Translations under genes and position numbers: made by a program
Notes under the pieces: generated by a model
What the model saw: the letters and a program-made list of their open reading frames with translations, nothing else
Databases searched by the model: none
What the model was told of the DNA's origin: nothing
Shown: piece after piece, positions 35,396 through 45,220 of the stretch
How positions within the stretch are numbered: position 1 is the stretch's first letter
Layout of the letters: each line of letters begins with the position of its first letter
DNA from: Salinimonas lutimaris
GTDB lineage: Bacteria > Pseudomonadota > Gammaproteobacteria > Enterobacterales > Alteromonadaceae
Direction: 5' to 3'
Assembly: GCF_005222225.1 (NCBI RefSeq)
Contig: NZ_CP036536.1
Span: 2,814,001-2,878,000 of the forward strand
DNA length: 64,000 nt

Positions 35396-36457
35396 TTAAG
35401 CGTTACCGCCGGCTTTTGCTTTCAGTGTGGCCGAAAAGTCCAGCATACGGTTCAGCGGAATCAGCGCTTTGTGACGTAACGCATCGTCCACATGAATCTC
35501 ATGGTTATTCATGCCTTCGGTCAGTGAGTTATAAATCGCCTGTAAGCCATTCATTGCCATCCACGGACAATGCGCACAACTGCGACACTGTGCGCCACTA
35601 CCGCCTGTAGGGGCTTCTATAAACGTCTTATTGGGCATCAGCTGCTGCATCTTATAAAAGATGCCCTTATCCGTGGCGACCACAAATGTCTGGTTAGGCA
35701 TGTCCTGAGCCGCTTTAATCAGCTGGCTGGTTGAGCCAACCGCATCGGCCATCTCTACCACGCTGGCGGGTGACTCAGGATGTACCAGAATAGCCGCATC
35801 AGGATAGATGGCTTTCATATCCTGCAATTTCTGCGCTGAAAACTCATCGTGAACAATACACTCACCTTGCCACATCAGCATGTCGGCACCGGTTTTGTTG
35901 GCGATGTAAGATCCCAGGTGACGATCCGGCCCCCAGATAATCTTATGACCCTGTTCATCCAGATGCTCCACTATCTCCAGCGCAATACTGGATGTGACCA
36001 CCCAGTCAGCCCTGGCTTTCACCGCAGCAGACGTGTTGGCGTAGACCACCACGGTATGGTCAGGATGGGAATCACAAAATTCGGTAAACTCTTTTGCCGG
36101 GCAGCCAATATCCAGTGAGCAGGTAGCTTCTAAGGTCGGCATCAGTACGGTTTTTTCCGGGCTCAGGATTTTAGCGGTCTCGCCCATGAACTTTACACCG
36201 GCCACGATCAGTGTCTGCTGTGACACATCACGGCCAAACCGTGCCATCTCAAGAGAGTCTGCCACACACCCACCGGTTTCCTCGGCTAACGCCTGAATTT
36301 CAGGATCGGTGTAGTAATGCGCTACCAATACAGCATTTTTTTGCTTAAGTAACGTTTTAATTTCGGCTTTTAATTCTGCCTGACGTTCCCGGGAAAGCGG
36401 AGCCGGCTTGGCAGGAAAAGGATAATCAACTTGTTCTACGCGAAATGCGACTGTCAT
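35396..36457 (-). CDS. nadA: Quinolinate synthase A
   Basis: [4Fe-4S] enzyme that condenses iminoaspartate with dihydroxyacetone phosphate to quinolinate in NAD biosynthesis. 353 residues is normal. Family motifs: [44 protein letters not shown], and cysteines in [15 protein letters not shown] and [10 protein letters not shown]. It stands alone here, between tRNA-Ser and the tRNA array, on the same strand as the downstream core operons. Confidence 0.96.
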   Translation of the reverse strand: MTVAFRVEQVDYPFPAKPAPLSRERQAELKAEIKTLLKQKNAVLVAHYYTDPEIQALAEETGGCVADSLEMARFGRDVSQQTLIVAGVKFMGETAKILSPEKTVLMPTLEATCSLDIGCPAKEFTEFCDSHPDHTVVVYANTSAAVKARADWVVTSSIALEIVEHLDEQGHKIIWGPDRHLGSYIANKTGADMLMWQGECIVHDEFSAQKLQDMKAIYPDAAILVHPESPASVVEMADAVGSTSQLIKAAQDMPNQTFVVATDKGIFYKMQQLMPNKTFIEAPTGGSGAQCRSCAHCPWMAMNGLQAIYNSLTEGMNNHEIHVDDALRHKALIPLNRMLDFSATLKAKAGGNA

Positions 36458-36535
36458 AACTAAAGACCTGATAAACGACAGTTAAACCGGACGCAATTAT
36501 ACCCGACTGTCATTAAGAATTCATAAAGTAGAGGT

Positions 36536-36712
36536 ATGAATAAATCACACGGTTTCAAGGGCGACTCCCCTGAAGATCTGCGCGCAGTATATCAAAAAAA
36601 TGCCAGACAGGATGAGATTAAAATACGCTCGGCGATATTTTATTTGGAAAGTAATGGGTATCAGGAAAAAAGATATGGTGGAGGGGGCAGGATTCGAACC
36701 TGCGAAGGCTGA
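36536..36712 (+). CDS. Possible small protein running into tRNA-Tyr
   Basis: A 58-codon frame starting with an ATG behind AGAGGT; the spacing is shorter than ideal. The first 47 residues (MNKSHGFKGDSPEDLRAVYQ onward) read like an ordinary charged helical protein, but the last 11 are the antisense of tRNA-Tyr. It fills the nadA-tRNA gap. It may be a real small gene, or the remains of one cut by the tRNA locus. Confidence 0.25.
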   Translation: MNKSHGFKGDSPEDLRAVYQKNARQDEIKIRSAIFYLESNGYQEKRYGGGGRIRTCEG

Positions 36713-36760
36713 GCCGGCAGATTTACAGTCTGCTCCCGTTGACCGCTTGGGTACCCCTCC
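36676..36760 (-). tRNA. tRNA-Tyr(GTA), copy 2 (promoter-distal)
   Basis: 85-base class II tRNA with CCA. Acceptor GGAGGGG / CCCCTCC, anticodon GTA in CTGTAAA, T-arm AGGTTCGAATCCT. Last gene of the minus-strand array. Confidence 0.95.
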
Positions 36761-36823
36761 AAAGGGTATGTAACTGGCAAATATGAAGATTGCCGGTCGG
36801 TATTGCTGTGCATCTGTAAAAGA

Positions 36824-36899
36824 TGGTGGGTCGTGCTGGATTCGAACCAGCGACCAATTGATTAAAAGTCAACTGCTCTACCAACTGAGCTAACGACCC
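36824..36899 (-). tRNA. tRNA-Lys(TTT)
   Basis: 76-base tRNA with CCA; acceptor GGGTCGT / ACGACCC, anticodon TTT in ACTTTTAAT. It appears identical to the four other Lys copies in the array. Confidence 0.95.
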
Positions 36900-36950
36900 A
36901 TCTGATTGTGTCCCGAAGGACTAACACTTATTATCACGATATGATTGAAA

Positions 36951-37026
36951 TGGTGGGTCGTGCTGGATTCGAACCAGCGACCAATTGATTAAAAGTCAAC
37001 TGCTCTACCAACTGAGCTAACGACCC
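36951..37026 (-). tRNA. tRNA-Lys(TTT)
   Basis: Same 76-base sequence as the copy at 36824, including encoded CCA; anticodon TTT. Confidence 0.95.
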
Positions 37027-37067
37027 TTTCAATAATATCGGATTGTATCCGCCACTTTTAAGTAAAG

Positions 37068-37152
37068 TGGTGGAGGGGGCAGGATTCGAACCTGCGAAGG
37101 CTGAGCCGGCAGATTTACAGTCTGCTCCCGTTGACCGCTTGGGTACCCCTCC
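37068..37152 (-). tRNA. tRNA-Tyr(GTA), copy 1
   Basis: 85 bases, same sequence as the copy at 36676, anticodon GTA, encoded CCA. Confidence 0.95.
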
Positions 37153-37161
37153 AAAGGATGA

Positions 37162-37233
37162 TGGTGACGATGCGAACATCGTACTGTGCTGCCTGAGCAG
37201 ACTGCTTACTCCACCAACAGAGTTGCAGTGCGT
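37162..37233 (-). pseudogene. Possible decayed tRNA in the array
   Basis: On the minus strand this spacer has a D-arm-like ACTCTGTTGGTGGAGT, a T-arm-like GATGTTCGCATC and ends in ACCA, but lacks a paired acceptor stem (about eight bases missing). It is as long as a tRNA and sits in register between tRNA genes. Suggestive, not proven. Confidence 0.4.
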
Positions 37234-37243
37234 CCTGAAAAGA

Positions 37244-37319
37244 TGGTGGGTCGTGCTGGATTCGAACCAGCGACCAATTGATTAAAAGTCAACTGCTCTA
37301 CCAACTGAGCTAACGACCC
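37244..37319 (-). tRNA. tRNA-Lys(TTT)
   Basis: 76 bases, identical by eye to the other Lys copies, anticodon TTT, encoded CCA. Confidence 0.95.
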
Positions 37320-37377
37320 ATCTTAGGTTTGGCCAGGACGGCCTGAGATTCAGTGAATCTCGCAGATTTTGTTGAGA

Positions 37378-37453
37378 TGGTGGGTCGTGCTGGATTCGAA
37401 CCAGCGACCAATTGATTAAAAGTCAACTGCTCTACCAACTGAGCTAACGACCC
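37378..37453 (-). tRNA. tRNA-Lys(TTT)
   Basis: 76 bases, identical by eye to the other Lys copies, anticodon TTT, encoded CCA. Confidence 0.95.
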
Positions 37454-37492
37454 ATCTCAATGCGAAAAGTATTTACCCACCTCAAAAATGAG

Positions 37493-37568
37493 TGGTGGGT
37501 CGTGCTGGATTCGAACCAGCGACCAATTGATTAAAAGTCAACTGCTCTACCAACTGAGCTAACGACCC
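37493..37568 (-). tRNA. tRNA-Lys(TTT), first of the array
   Basis: 76 bases, anticodon TTT, encoded CCA. It is nearest to the promoter at 37610-37637, so the transcript order is Lys-Lys-Lys-Tyr-Lys-Lys-Tyr. Confidence 0.95.
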
Positions 37569-37609
37569 ATACTTTTTCCGCTGTTGCCTCTCTGCGGCAA
37601 CGGCGGCAT

Positions 37610-37637
37610 ATATTACTCAATTCCTGATGTGGTGCAA
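37610..37637 (-). promoter_or_regulatory. Promoter of the tRNA array
   Basis: On the minus strand TTGCAC (-35), 16 bases, TAATAT (-10), followed by the GC-rich GCCGCCGTTGCC discriminator typical of stable RNA promoters. It is about 40 bases upstream of the first tRNA-Lys. Confidence 0.7.
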
Positions 37638-37800
37638 CCCCAAATTGCCTTTTATTTTGTTTTTTTAAGGAAAATCGTGTCAAGCGGTCAAAATCACAAC
37701 AAAACGTTTAATAATCCTACCGCGCCTTGTCTGACTTCAGGTCCTGCTTCAGCTTAAAATCATATAATCCGTTATATCGGAGGGTGTAGCAGCCAGCAAC

Positions 37801-37826
37801 AAAAAAGCCTCCCGAAGGAGGCTTTT
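37801..37826 (-). terminator. Terminator of the tol-pal operon
   Basis: On the minus strand AAAAGCCTCC, four-base loop, GGAGGCTTTT and two further T residues. It starts immediately after the cpoB stop codon. Confidence 0.9.
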
Positions 37827-37828
37827 GA

Positions 37829-38695
37829 CTACAGAGAACCCATTCTGGCTTCTGCCAGTTTTCTGGCCGAAGAATTGGGATAATCTGAGATGACCTGATT
37901 AAAGAACGATTTTGCCTGACCGTTGTTGCCCTGGCGCTGTTCAATAATCCCCAGCTTTAGCAGCGCTTCTGCCCGCTTGCTGGAGTCGGTAAAACGATTG
38001 GCAACCACATTGAACTGCTCTTTCGCGTCTGTCCATTTTTGTTTATTAAACAAAAGCTGGCCTAACCAGTAGTGAGCGTTAGCGGCATACTGGCTATCAG
38101 GAAATTGCTGTATAAATGACTGAAATGCCGGAATCGCTTTATCATATTCCCGGGATTTCAGGATCAGATTCACCGCATTATCATAAGCATCGCTTTCGCT
38201 TTGCCCCGAACCTGCTGACTGACTACCCTGATCTGACTGCGATGCACGTTGTTGAGACTGAGCCGGTGACTGACTGCCGCTTCCCTGACGGGGAGCGCTG
38301 GCGGAGTCTGATAAACCTGACTGACTCTGGCCCGCGGCTTGTTTTAATGCCTCTACCCGTTTGTCGATCTCAAGATACAACTCACGCTGACGCTGCAGCA
38401 CTTTTTCCAGCTGATTGGTGTGTACTTCAACCGCACCACGCAGCTCGTCAATTTCACCCTGCATCGTGTCCAGCTGCTGCTGTAAACGATGCTGCATTTC
38501 CGTACGACTGTCGACCATTCGCTCCAGATAAGTAATGCGCTGTTCCATCGTTCGGTTACTGCTGCCACTGGCTGCAGAACGTTGCGCTGAATCACCTACA
38601 TCATACACCGGAGCCTGCGCCAGAACCGCACCTGACAGACCCAGAGCGACACTAAGCGCCGCTCCTTTCAACATTACATTTCGCAATCTATTCAC
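37829..38695 (-). CDS. cpoB: Cell division coordinator CpoB (YbgF)
   Basis: Periplasmic protein that links Tol energy state to peptidoglycan synthesis at the septum. 288 residues: signal peptide (1-26, ending VLAQA), an N-terminal trimeric coiled coil (about 48-110, RITYLERMVDSRTEMQHRLQ), a Ser/Gln/Gly-rich linker (118-165), and three TPR-like repeats (NLILKSREYDKAIPAFQSFI, ANAHYWLGQLLFNKQKWTDA, KLGIIEQRQGNNGQAKSFFN). Last gene of the tol-pal operon, starting two bases after pal. Confidence 0.95.
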   Translation of the reverse strand: MNRLRNVMLKGAALSVALGLSGAVLAQAPVYDVGDSAQRSAASGSSNRTMEQRITYLERMVDSRTEMQHRLQQQLDTMQGEIDELRGAVEVHTNQLEKVLQRQRELYLEIDKRVEALKQAAGQSQSGLSDSASAPRQGSGSQSPAQSQQRASQSDQGSQSAGSGQSESDAYDNAVNLILKSREYDKAIPAFQSFIQQFPDSQYAANAHYWLGQLLFNKQKWTDAKEQFNVVANRFTDSSKRAEALLKLGIIEQRQGNNGQAKSFFNQVISDYPNSSARKLAEARMGSL

Positions 38696-38697
38696 CC

Positions 38698-39264
38698 TTA
38701 CTGGTAAACTACCACGCCACGACGGTTTTGCGCCTGAGCATATTCAGTCGAGCCCATCACAGCCGGCTTTTCTTCACCGTAAGATACTGTTGAAACCTGG
38801 TCGCTGCTCACACCCGCATTCATCAGATAAGTTTCTACTGATTGTGCACGACGCTCGCCCAGCGCGATGTTGTACTCTGGTGTACCACGGCTATCGGTGT
38901 GGCCTTCAACTACCACTTTCTGATCCGGATTTTGTACCAGGTATTCTGCGTGCTTGTTCAGAATTTCACGGAATTCAGCTTTGATGGTTGAACGGTCAAA
39001 GTCGAAATAAACGGTTTGCTCTTTTTTCAGCGCATCCATTTGTTCCTGAGCCATTTCTTCCTGACGCTTCATGCGCTGAGCAGCTTCTGCCTGTACACGT
39101 TGTTCTTCCGCTGCCTGTGACTGACGCTCTGCTTCGGCTTGTTCCTGCGCAACACGGTTGCGTTCAGCAGCCAGCTCTTCCTCGCTCGGGCCTGATGAAC
39201 ATGCCATCATGGTCACCACTGGCAAGGCGATAACGAAGCTCTTCATTACTTTATTAAGTTTCAT
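38698..39264 (-). CDS. pal: Peptidoglycan-associated lipoprotein Pal
   Basis: Outer-membrane lipoprotein that binds peptidoglycan and TolB. 188 residues: lipobox MMAC (Cys22), a long Glu/Gln/Ala-rich helix (28-75) that is unusually extended for Pal, then an OmpA-like domain with YFDFDRSTIK, VVVEGHTDSRGTPEYNIALG and ERRAQSV. The extended charged linker is a visible difference from E. coli Pal. TAAGGAATAAG precedes the ATG. Confidence 0.96.
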   Translation of the reverse strand: MKLNKVMKSFVIALPVVTMMACSSGPSEEELAAERNRVAQEQAEAERQSQAAEEQRVQAEAAQRMKRQEEMAQEQMDALKKEQTVYFDFDRSTIKAEFREILNKHAEYLVQNPDQKVVVEGHTDSRGTPEYNIALGERRAQSVETYLMNAGVSSDQVSTVSYGEEKPAVMGSTEYAQAQNRRGVVVYQ

Positions 39265-39304
39265 GCTCTTATTCCTTATAGTTATTCAATAACCAAACAT
39301 TTCG

Positions 39305-40666
39305 TTAAAACAAAAATGGTGACCAACTCGGTGACTTAACCTGTCCGCTTGATGCTGGTAACCGTGCCTTAAAGCGACCATCCAACGACACTAAGGATAA
39401 TACCTGAGTTCCGTTATGCAAGGTGCTGTAAATTATCATGCTTCCATTCGGTGCAACGCTGGGTGACTCGTCCAGTTCTGTTCTGGTAAGTACCTGAATT
39501 GCGCCATCCTGCAGCCCCTGTCTGGCAATTCGATAGTCTCCACCGGTACGGTTAACCAATACGATTTCTTTACCATCTGGGGTAATTGTACCGCCCAGGT
39601 TCTGCTCGCCTTCAAAAGTCATACGTCTGACCTTTCCTGACGATAAATTTACGCGATAAATCTGTGGTTTACCACCCCGCTCCGAGCTAAATATAAGATT
39701 CTTGCCATCTGGCGTCCAGGATGGTTCAGTATCAATCGCCCGGTTACGGGTAATGCGGCGGATCTCCTTGCTGGCAATGTCCATCACGTACAGCTCTGGG
39801 TTACCATCTTTTGACAAAACCATCGCCAGTTGTTTGCCATCCGGAGAAAATACCGGACTGCCGTTAATACCAGGAAAATCGGTTATGCGCTCACGCTTCA
39901 TGGTGTAGATATCCTGGATGAAAATCTGTGGCCGCTTGTTTTCGAAGCTCACGTAAGCAAGTTTCTCGCCATCTGGTGACCAGTTGGGAGACATTAACGG
40001 CTCAGGTGATGACAACAAACGGGTTTCGTTTTCACCATCGTAGTCAGCAATAACCAGCTGGTATGGCAGTTTGTTTTTGTTCGGGTCCTGTACCACCACA
40101 TAGGCAATACGGGTCAAAAACGCACCTCGGGTGCCGGTTAGCTTCTCATAAACCACATCGGAGATACGGTGTGCATACTGCCGAAAATCCTGCGCCATAA
40201 TACTTGCCTGACGCTTGTCGATAACATGATCACTACTGGATACTACCTGACCATTGCTCATGCCTTTGGATTTACCGCCGGTCGCCTGACCACGCAGCAC
40301 ATCCACCAGCTCGTAAGACACCTTGTACTTACCGCCGGCCTGCTGTTCAACCGTGCCTACCAGTACGGTATCAATACCTTTAGCCGCCCAGGCTGAATAA
40401 TCGACCTGAGCATCAGAGGTGGGATACTGAGGCATATCCTGTGGATCCATCGGGCTGAATTTGCCGCTGCGTAGCAGGTCAGCACGTATCACGTCGCCGA
40501 TTTTTTCCGGCATCTGACCATTACCTTTCCAGGTAAACGGCACTACACCTATGGGGCGTGCACCATCCACGCCTTCCGTAATCACAATTTCCAGTGATGC
40601 TTCAGCCACAGTGCTGACCATTAGCAGCACCGTGCTCATCCATATCCCAAATTTTCTTTTAATCAC
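39305..40666 (-). CDS. tolB: Tol-Pal system protein TolB
   Basis: Periplasmic beta-propeller that shuttles between Pal and TolA. 453 residues with a signal peptide (1-23, ending VAEAS), an N-terminal alpha/beta domain ([20 protein letters not shown]), and WD40-like propeller repeats with the typical SPDGKxLA pattern ([54 protein letters not shown]). It touches the tolA stop and lies 40 bases before pal. Confidence 0.97.
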   Translation of the reverse strand: MIKRKFGIWMSTVLLMVSTVAEASLEIVITEGVDGARPIGVVPFTWKGNGQMPEKIGDVIRADLLRSGKFSPMDPQDMPQYPTSDAQVDYSAWAAKGIDTVLVGTVEQQAGGKYKVSYELVDVLRGQATGGKSKGMSNGQVVSSSDHVIDKRQASIMAQDFRQYAHRISDVVYEKLTGTRGAFLTRIAYVVVQDPNKNKLPYQLVIADYDGENETRLLSSPEPLMSPNWSPDGEKLAYVSFENKRPQIFIQDIYTMKRERITDFPGINGSPVFSPDGKQLAMVLSKDGNPELYVMDIASKEIRRITRNRAIDTEPSWTPDGKNLIFSSERGGKPQIYRVNLSSGKVRRMTFEGEQNLGGTITPDGKEIVLVNRTGGDYRIARQGLQDGAIQVLTRTELDESPSVAPNGSMIIYSTLHNGTQVLSLVSLDGRFKARLPASSGQVKSPSWSPFLF

Positions 40667-41580
40667 TACAGTTCCACCGTTAGGTTAATGTCTTTGAGTT
40701 CCTGATAAACGTCGGCTTCAGCTGACATAGGGAGCTTGTCAGGGCGACGGACAGCCGCTTCGGCTGCCCGACATAAGGCAGGGTCACCGCCGAGCGTTCT
40801 GACCTGCGTGACAAACCCGGTTGTCGCCAGGCGTATATTCAACCGGCACTGCTTACCCTTGTAGGCAGAGTCGTTATATAGCCCCTGAATGATTTTGTTC
40901 TGGATCAGGGCTTTGTATCGGTCAACCTCAGAAAGAACCTGCTGATGGCGACGTTTTTGCTGAGCAGCCCGCTCAGCTTCCATCTGCTCTTGCATAATCC
41001 TTTCCATTTCAGCCTTTTCACGGGCCTCTTTTTGCTTACGTTCTGCTTCGGCTTTTTCCCTCGCTTCGCGCTCCCGTCGCTCTTTTGCTTCTTGCGCCGC
41101 GCGGCGTTCAAGTTCTTTTTGACGCTGCGCTTCTGCCTCAGCTTTGCGTTTCTCCTCGGCCTGCTTTTGCTCGGCTTGCTTACGCGCCTTTTCTGCATTG
41201 ATTTGGCGCTGACGTTCAGCGTCTGCTTTACGTTTTCGCTCTGCCTCAGCCTGCCGCTTGCGTTCTGCTTCGGCCTGACGTTGACGTGCTGCTTCATCGG
41301 CTTTGCGCTGCGCCTCTTCTTTCGCTTTTTGCTTATCGGCAATTGCCTGCGCATCTATGAAGGTGGCCTGAATAACCGGTTGGCTGGGCGCCGGTGTGGG
41401 TAGCGGGTCCGGTGCAAAACTGACACTAATTAGCAACACTATGGCAATCACCACATGCACACCCAGCGATTTATACAGCGCTGCTTTATTGTCTTTACTG
41501 CTAATGCCTGAGGGCGCCCTGCCCCGTCGCGATGGACTATTCTCAGACGCCCCCTGAGATGAAGGTGTTGGCTTTGCCAT
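40666..41580 (-). CDS. tolA: Tol-Pal system protein TolA
   Basis: Inner-membrane protein that spans the periplasm and passes proton-motive energy from TolQR to TolB and Pal. 304 residues: N-terminal helix (about 38-57, [14 protein letters not shown]), a long Lys/Ala/Glu/Arg-rich helix (about 85-215, [20 protein letters not shown] and similar repeats), and a C-terminal TolA domain ([16 protein letters not shown]). The helix region is repetitive at DNA level, so length may vary between strains. It starts two bases after tolR. Confidence 0.96.
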   Translation of the reverse strand: MAKPTPSSQGASENSPSRRGRAPSGISSKDNKAALYKSLGVHVVIAIVLLISVSFAPDPLPTPAPSQPVIQATFIDAQAIADKQKAKEEAQRKADEAARQRQAEAERKRQAEAERKRKADAERQRQINAEKARKQAEQKQAEEKRKAEAEAQRQKELERRAAQEAKERREREAREKAEAERKQKEAREKAEMERIMQEQMEAERAAQQKRRHQQVLSEVDRYKALIQNKIIQGLYNDSAYKGKQCRLNIRLATTGFVTQVRTLGGDPALCRAAEAAVRRPDKLPMSAEADVYQELKDINLTVEL

Positions 41581-41582
41581 GG

Positions 41583-42008
41583 CTATTTTGACTCTACCGG
41601 ATCAGTCATCAGGCCTACCGAAGGTACACCGGCGTTTTGCAGCAACACCATCAACTGAATGACCTTGTCATAGGCAACCTGACCATCGCCCTTAACCACC
41701 ACCGGGGTGTCGGGCTGCTTTTGCAGCTGAGCCTGCACCAATGCTGCAACCTCGTCTGCGCCAATCGGCGCTTCTTCATTTTCACCTACATTCAGAAAGT
41801 ATCTGCCTTTTACATCCACTGATGCAATCAGCGGCGGGATTTCCTCCTGATCAATAGGCTCGGCACTGGCTTTGGGTAACTCTACCTTTACGCCCTGCGA
41901 CACCAGCGGCGACGTCACCATAAAGATGATGAGCAGCACCAGCATGACGTCAATATAGGGCACCACATTAATTTCGGATACCGGACGGCGGCGTTTACGC
42001 GTATACAT
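41583..42008 (-). CDS. tolR: Tol-Pal system protein TolR
   Basis: ExbD/TolR family partner of the proton channel. 141 residues with a single TM helix (about 18-38) that holds the proton-accepting aspartate in YIDVMLVLLIIFM, then a periplasmic domain. It lies 27 bases after tolQ in the same operon. Confidence 0.96.
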   Translation of the reverse strand: MYTRKRRRPVSEINVVPYIDVMLVLLIIFMVTSPLVSQGVKVELPKASAEPIDQEEIPPLIASVDVKGRYFLNVGENEEAPIGADEVAALVQAQLQKQPDTPVVVKGDGQVAYDKVIQLMVLLQNAGVPSVGLMTDPVESK

Positions 42009-42035
42009 AATCAGACTCCTGCAGTCAGTTCAGAA

Positions 42036-42728
42036 TCAGGCCTGAGCCTGTTGCTGCTGGGCTGCTACTGCCTGACGATGCAAAATGGCCGAAAATTCTT
42101 CCATAAAGTTGGCATAGCTGTTTTCCAGTTTTTCTACCTTGTTGCTAAACCGGTTATACGCAATAACAGCAGGAATGGCGGCAAACAGACCAATGGCCGT
42201 GGCAATCAGAGCCTCGGCTATACCCGGCGCCACCATTGCCAGAGTTGCCTGTTGCACTTCCCCTAACGCAATAAACGCATTCATGATTCCCCATACAGTA
42301 CCAAACAGGCCAATGTAGGGGCTGATGGAACCGGCGGTGGCCAGAAACGGTAAACGGCTTTCCAGTTCCTCCACTTCCCGGGACATAGTCACGCGCATAG
42401 CCCGGTAGGTGCCATCGACCACGCCGGTAACCGCCGTATTGCCTTTACGCAGGCGTACAAATTCTTTGAAGCCGGAACAAAAGATAGACGCCATACCGCC
42501 CAGATTAGCCCGGGCAGAGAGCTCCTGATAAAGGCGGTTCAAATCAGCGCCCGACCAGAACTTATCCTCAAACTGACGCATTTCTGTCTGCGCGGCTTTT
42601 AAGGCTTTGGTGCGCTGAAAAATAAATGTCCAGGATGCCACTGATACACTCAGTAACAACAACATTACCAGCTGTACAACAAAACTGGCCTGCAAAAATA
42701 ACCCGATAAACGTTAAATCAGATTCCAC
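42036..42728 (-). CDS. tolQ: Tol-Pal system protein TolQ
   Basis: MotA/TolQ/ExbB proton channel of 230 residues with three TM helices (about 12-34, 130-155 and 165-190) and the conserved pore stretch [17 protein letters not shown]. The start is GTG inside the end of ybgC (11-base overlap), so translation is probably coupled. Confidence 0.96.
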   Translation of the reverse strand: MESDLTFIGLFLQASFVVQLVMLLLLSVSVASWTFIFQRTKALKAAQTEMRQFEDKFWSGADLNRLYQELSARANLGGMASIFCSGFKEFVRLRKGNTAVTGVVDGTYRAMRVTMSREVEELESRLPFLATAGSISPYIGLFGTVWGIMNAFIALGEVQQATLAMVAPGIAEALIATAIGLFAAIPAVIAYNRFSNKVEKLENSYANFMEEFSAILHRQAVAAQQQQAQA

Positions 42729-43116
42729 GCGATAAATCCCCTAACAAAGTGCGTGGTATTTTTCTTGGTCTCATTTTAACCTGATCCACGCACGCAACCT
42801 GAACATCAGCAGCAACCAGCAGGTCACCACTTTCATTTTTAATTTTTTGCTGAAACACCATGCTTGCTCCCTTCAATTCTACAATCTGTGATTCAATACT
42901 CAACAGCTGATTGAAGCGGGCTGGCGCATAGTTATTCATTTCAACCCGTTTGACGACAAAAGCGATGGATTGTTCCAACAGGATATCCTGTTCGTAGCCA
43001 AGCTCTCTTAGCCACTCAGTTCTGGCTCGCTCCATGAACTTCAGGTAGTTGGCGTAATAAACAATTCCACCGGCGTCAGTATCTTCATAATAGATTCTGA
43101 CGGGCCAATTATGCAT
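42718..43116 (-). CDS. ybgC: Acyl-CoA thioesterase YbgC
   Basis: Hot-dog-fold thioesterase (4-hydroxybenzoyl-CoA thioesterase family) of 132 residues, with the active-site region [30 protein letters not shown] near residues 6-35 (catalytic Asp in EDTDAGG). First gene of the ybgC-tolQRAB-pal-cpoB operon. No sequence evidence on the acyl chain. Confidence 0.95.
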   Translation of the reverse strand: MHNWPVRIYYEDTDAGGIVYYANYLKFMERARTEWLRELGYEQDILLEQSIAFVVKRVEMNNYAPARFNQLLSIESQIVELKGASMVFQQKIKNESGDLLVAADVQVACVDQVKMRPRKIPRTLLGDLSRGI

Positions 43117-43304
43117 AGTTATGCTCTCGCTTTAATATAAATAATCTCAAAAACCCGGCGAACACACCGTATTGTACGTTCACTGAACGCGCAAAATACC
43201 GCGTTAAACCCTTTACGGCAATAGCTTTAACAGCAACCATCATCATTAGTTAACATACCATTAACTCATTAGGTAAACTAATCCAAAAATCTAATTTTAC
43301 TCAA

Positions 43305-43332
43305 TTGTCAGGTCCGCATTTGTCTTTATAAT
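43305..43332 (+). promoter_or_regulatory. Promoter of the putative small RNA
   Basis: TTGTCA, 16-base spacer, TATAAT: close to a consensus sigma-70 promoter. No coding region follows; a terminator lies about 130 bases downstream. Confidence 0.75.
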
Positions 43333-43338
43333 GCGCGT

Positions 43339-43469
43339 CATCTGTCACACAGACATAACGGTTAACGCCGGTATGTACAGAGATTTATCTCCTGTTAGAC
43401 ATGAGTTCCCTGGATTTATTTCCTTCAACACTTGTTGTTTTCGCCCGTTCATTTTGAGCGGGCTTTTTT
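43339..43469 (+). ncRNA. Putative small RNA between ybgC and ruvB
   Basis: About 130 bases between a near-consensus promoter and a perfect intrinsic terminator (GCCCGTTCA, three-base loop, TGAGCGGGC, six T). It fills most of the 450-base gap between two minus-strand genes and is transcribed against them. No reading frame with a ribosome site lies inside. The T-rich linker before the terminator (CTTGTTGTTTTC) would suit Hfq binding. I do not recognise it as Spot 42, RyhB, GcvB or CsrB. Target unknown. Confidence 0.6.
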
Positions 43470-43505
43470 ATGCCTGCTACAAAATTATCATTGTTTCCAA
43501 AGCAA

Positions 43506-43537
43506 CAAAAACGCCCTGTAATGTAAGTTACAGAGCG
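43506..43537 (-). terminator. Terminator after ruvB
   Basis: On the minus strand CGCTCTGTAA pairs with TTACAGGGCG (one G-T pair), six-base loop, then five T residues, about 30 bases past the ruvB stop. Confidence 0.8.
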
Positions 43538-43567
43538 CTATATCGATCACTGCCGTGACAACAAAAC

Positions 43568-44575
43568 CTAATCCTGCGTGGGATTAAATCCAAAATGCAG
43601 ATACGCCCGTTGCAGCACAATTCGTCCGCGAGGTGTACGCTGTAAAAAGCCCTGCTGAATTAAAAAAGGCTCAATCACGTCTTCGATGGTCTCTTTTTCC
43701 TCAGAGATCGCCGCTGCCAGGTTATCCAGGCCTACCGGGCCGCCGTCAAACTTCTCGATAATAGCCAGCAGCAGCTTGCGGTCCATGTAGTCAAAGCCTT
43801 CCTTGTCTACATCCAGCATATCCAGTGCTTTAGCAGCGACTTCGCCATCCACCTTACCGTCGGCTTTTATTTCGGCGTAGTCTCGTACCCGACGCAATAA
43901 CCGGTTGGCAATACGCGGCGTTCCCCGTGAACGACGCGCCACCTCATGGGCACCTGACTCGTCCATGTCCAGGTTCAGATAGCTGGCACTCCGGGCAATA
44001 ATGGTGGTCAGGTCTTTAACATTGTAATATTCAAGCCGCTGCACAATACCAAAACGATCACGCAGAGGGGATGTCAGCGAGCCAGCCCGGGTCGTGGCGC
44101 CAATCAGAGTAAAAGGCGGCAAATCCAGTTTGATAGAACGGGCTGCCGGGCCTTCGCCAATCATGATGTCCAGCTGATAATCTTCCATGGCCGGATAGAG
44201 AATCTCTTCGACCACCGGACTTAGCCGGTGAATTTCATCAATAAACAGCACATCGTTGCGCTCAAGGTTGGTCAGCAGCGCGGCCAGGTCGCCGGCTTTT
44301 TCCAGCACCGGACCAGAGGTGGTTTTAATATTCACCCCCATTTCGTTTGCCACGATATTGGCCAGCGTTGTTTTACCTAACCCTGGCGGGCCAAAAATAA
44401 GCAGATGATCAAGCGCATCCTCACGGTTGCGGGCCGCCTGAATGAATATCTCCATCTGCTCGCAAACGTGAGGCTGACCGGTGTAGTCATCCAGAAGCTT
44501 AGGCCGTATGGCACGGTCAATCACCTCATCTTCATTGGTCGCTGAGGCATTAATTAAACGATCAGCTTCGATCAT
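43568..44575 (-). CDS. ruvB: Holliday junction branch migration helicase RuvB
   Basis: AAA+ motor that drives branch migration with RuvA. 335 residues: Walker [10 protein letters not shown], Walker B FIDEIHR, sensor 1 [16 protein letters not shown], and the C-terminal winged helix ([17 protein letters not shown]). Last gene of the aspS-nudB-ruvC-ruvA-ruvB cluster; it starts 11 bases after ruvA. Confidence 0.97.
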   Translation of the reverse strand: MIEADRLINASATNEDEVIDRAIRPKLLDDYTGQPHVCEQMEIFIQAARNREDALDHLLIFGPPGLGKTTLANIVANEMGVNIKTTSGPVLEKAGDLAALLTNLERNDVLFIDEIHRLSPVVEEILYPAMEDYQLDIMIGEGPAARSIKLDLPPFTLIGATTRAGSLTSPLRDRFGIVQRLEYYNVKDLTTIIARSASYLNLDMDESGAHEVARRSRGTPRIANRLLRRVRDYAEIKADGKVDGEVAAKALDMLDVDKEGFDYMDRKLLLAIIEKFDGGPVGLDNLAAAISEEKETIEDVIEPFLIQQGFLQRTPRGRIVLQRAYLHFGFNPTQD

Positions 44576-44586
44576 GGTCAGTTATC

Positions 44587-45207
44587 CTATAACGCTGCTT
44601 TGAGGGCATCACGGATGATCGTTTCGCTGTCCATACCATCGGCATAAACACCTGACACCATTTTGCTGGCCTGCGCCGGTTTGTAACCCAGCGCCACCAG
44701 CGCACTGGCGGCGTCTTCGCGTACATCATTGACCGGCACCAGCGCACTGCCACCGTCACCATCCAAAGGCAGTGATGGCAGGTTCACATCCTGGGTTTTA
44801 CCAAACTTGGCCAGCCGGTCTTTCAGCTCCACCACCAGTCGCTCGGCGGTTTTCTTGCCAATCCCGGGCATCGCCACCAGCGAAGACACATCTTCATGCT
44901 GTACGCAGGCCAGAAACTGACTGGCGGACATGCCAGACAGTATGGTCAGACCCAGTTTTGGGCCCACCCCGTTGGCTTTAATCAGCTCGCGAAACAGCCC
45001 GCGCTCCATTTTATCGGCAAAGCCAAACAGCAGCTGTGCATCTTCACGAACCACAAAGTGGGTGTAAACGGTCACTTCCTCACCGACTGCGGGAAGCTGG
45101 TAAAAACTGGTCATCGGCATCTGAATTTCATACCCGACACCTGCAACATCTATCAGTACTTCAGGCGGCTGTTTCTCAATTAGTGTGCCGCGAATCCGAC
45201 CTATCAT
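44587..45207 (-). CDS. ruvA: Holliday junction DNA helicase subunit RuvA
   Basis: Tetrameric junction-binding protein of 206 residues: OB-fold N-terminus ([20 protein letters not shown]), two helix-hairpin-helix motifs ([18 protein letters not shown] and [19 protein letters not shown]), and a C-terminal domain III ([20 protein letters not shown]) that contacts RuvB. It lies 13 bases after ruvC. No LexA box was identified upstream of the cluster. Confidence 0.97.
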   Translation of the reverse strand: MIGRIRGTLIEKQPPEVLIDVAGVGYEIQMPMTSFYQLPAVGEEVTVYTHFVVREDAQLLFGFADKMERGLFRELIKANGVGPKLGLTILSGMSASQFLACVQHEDVSSLVAMPGIGKKTAERLVVELKDRLAKFGKTQDVNLPSLPLDGDGGSALVPVNDVREDAASALVALGYKPAQASKMVSGVYADGMDSETIIRDALKAAL

Positions 45208-45220
45208 GATTATTACCTTG

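Noticed and set aside
35196..35399. Frame beginning GGERGIRTLDT next to tRNA-Ser
   Set aside because: Antisense of tRNA-Ser; no ribosome site.
37043..37285. Protein-like frames such as GxGFEPAKAEP across the tRNA array
   Set aside because: These are the antisense of tRNA-Tyr and tRNA-Lys, a common annotation artefact.
43331..43558. 75-codon frame in the ybgC-ruvB gap
   Set aside because: It has no ribosome site and crosses an intrinsic terminator; the small RNA reading is better supported.
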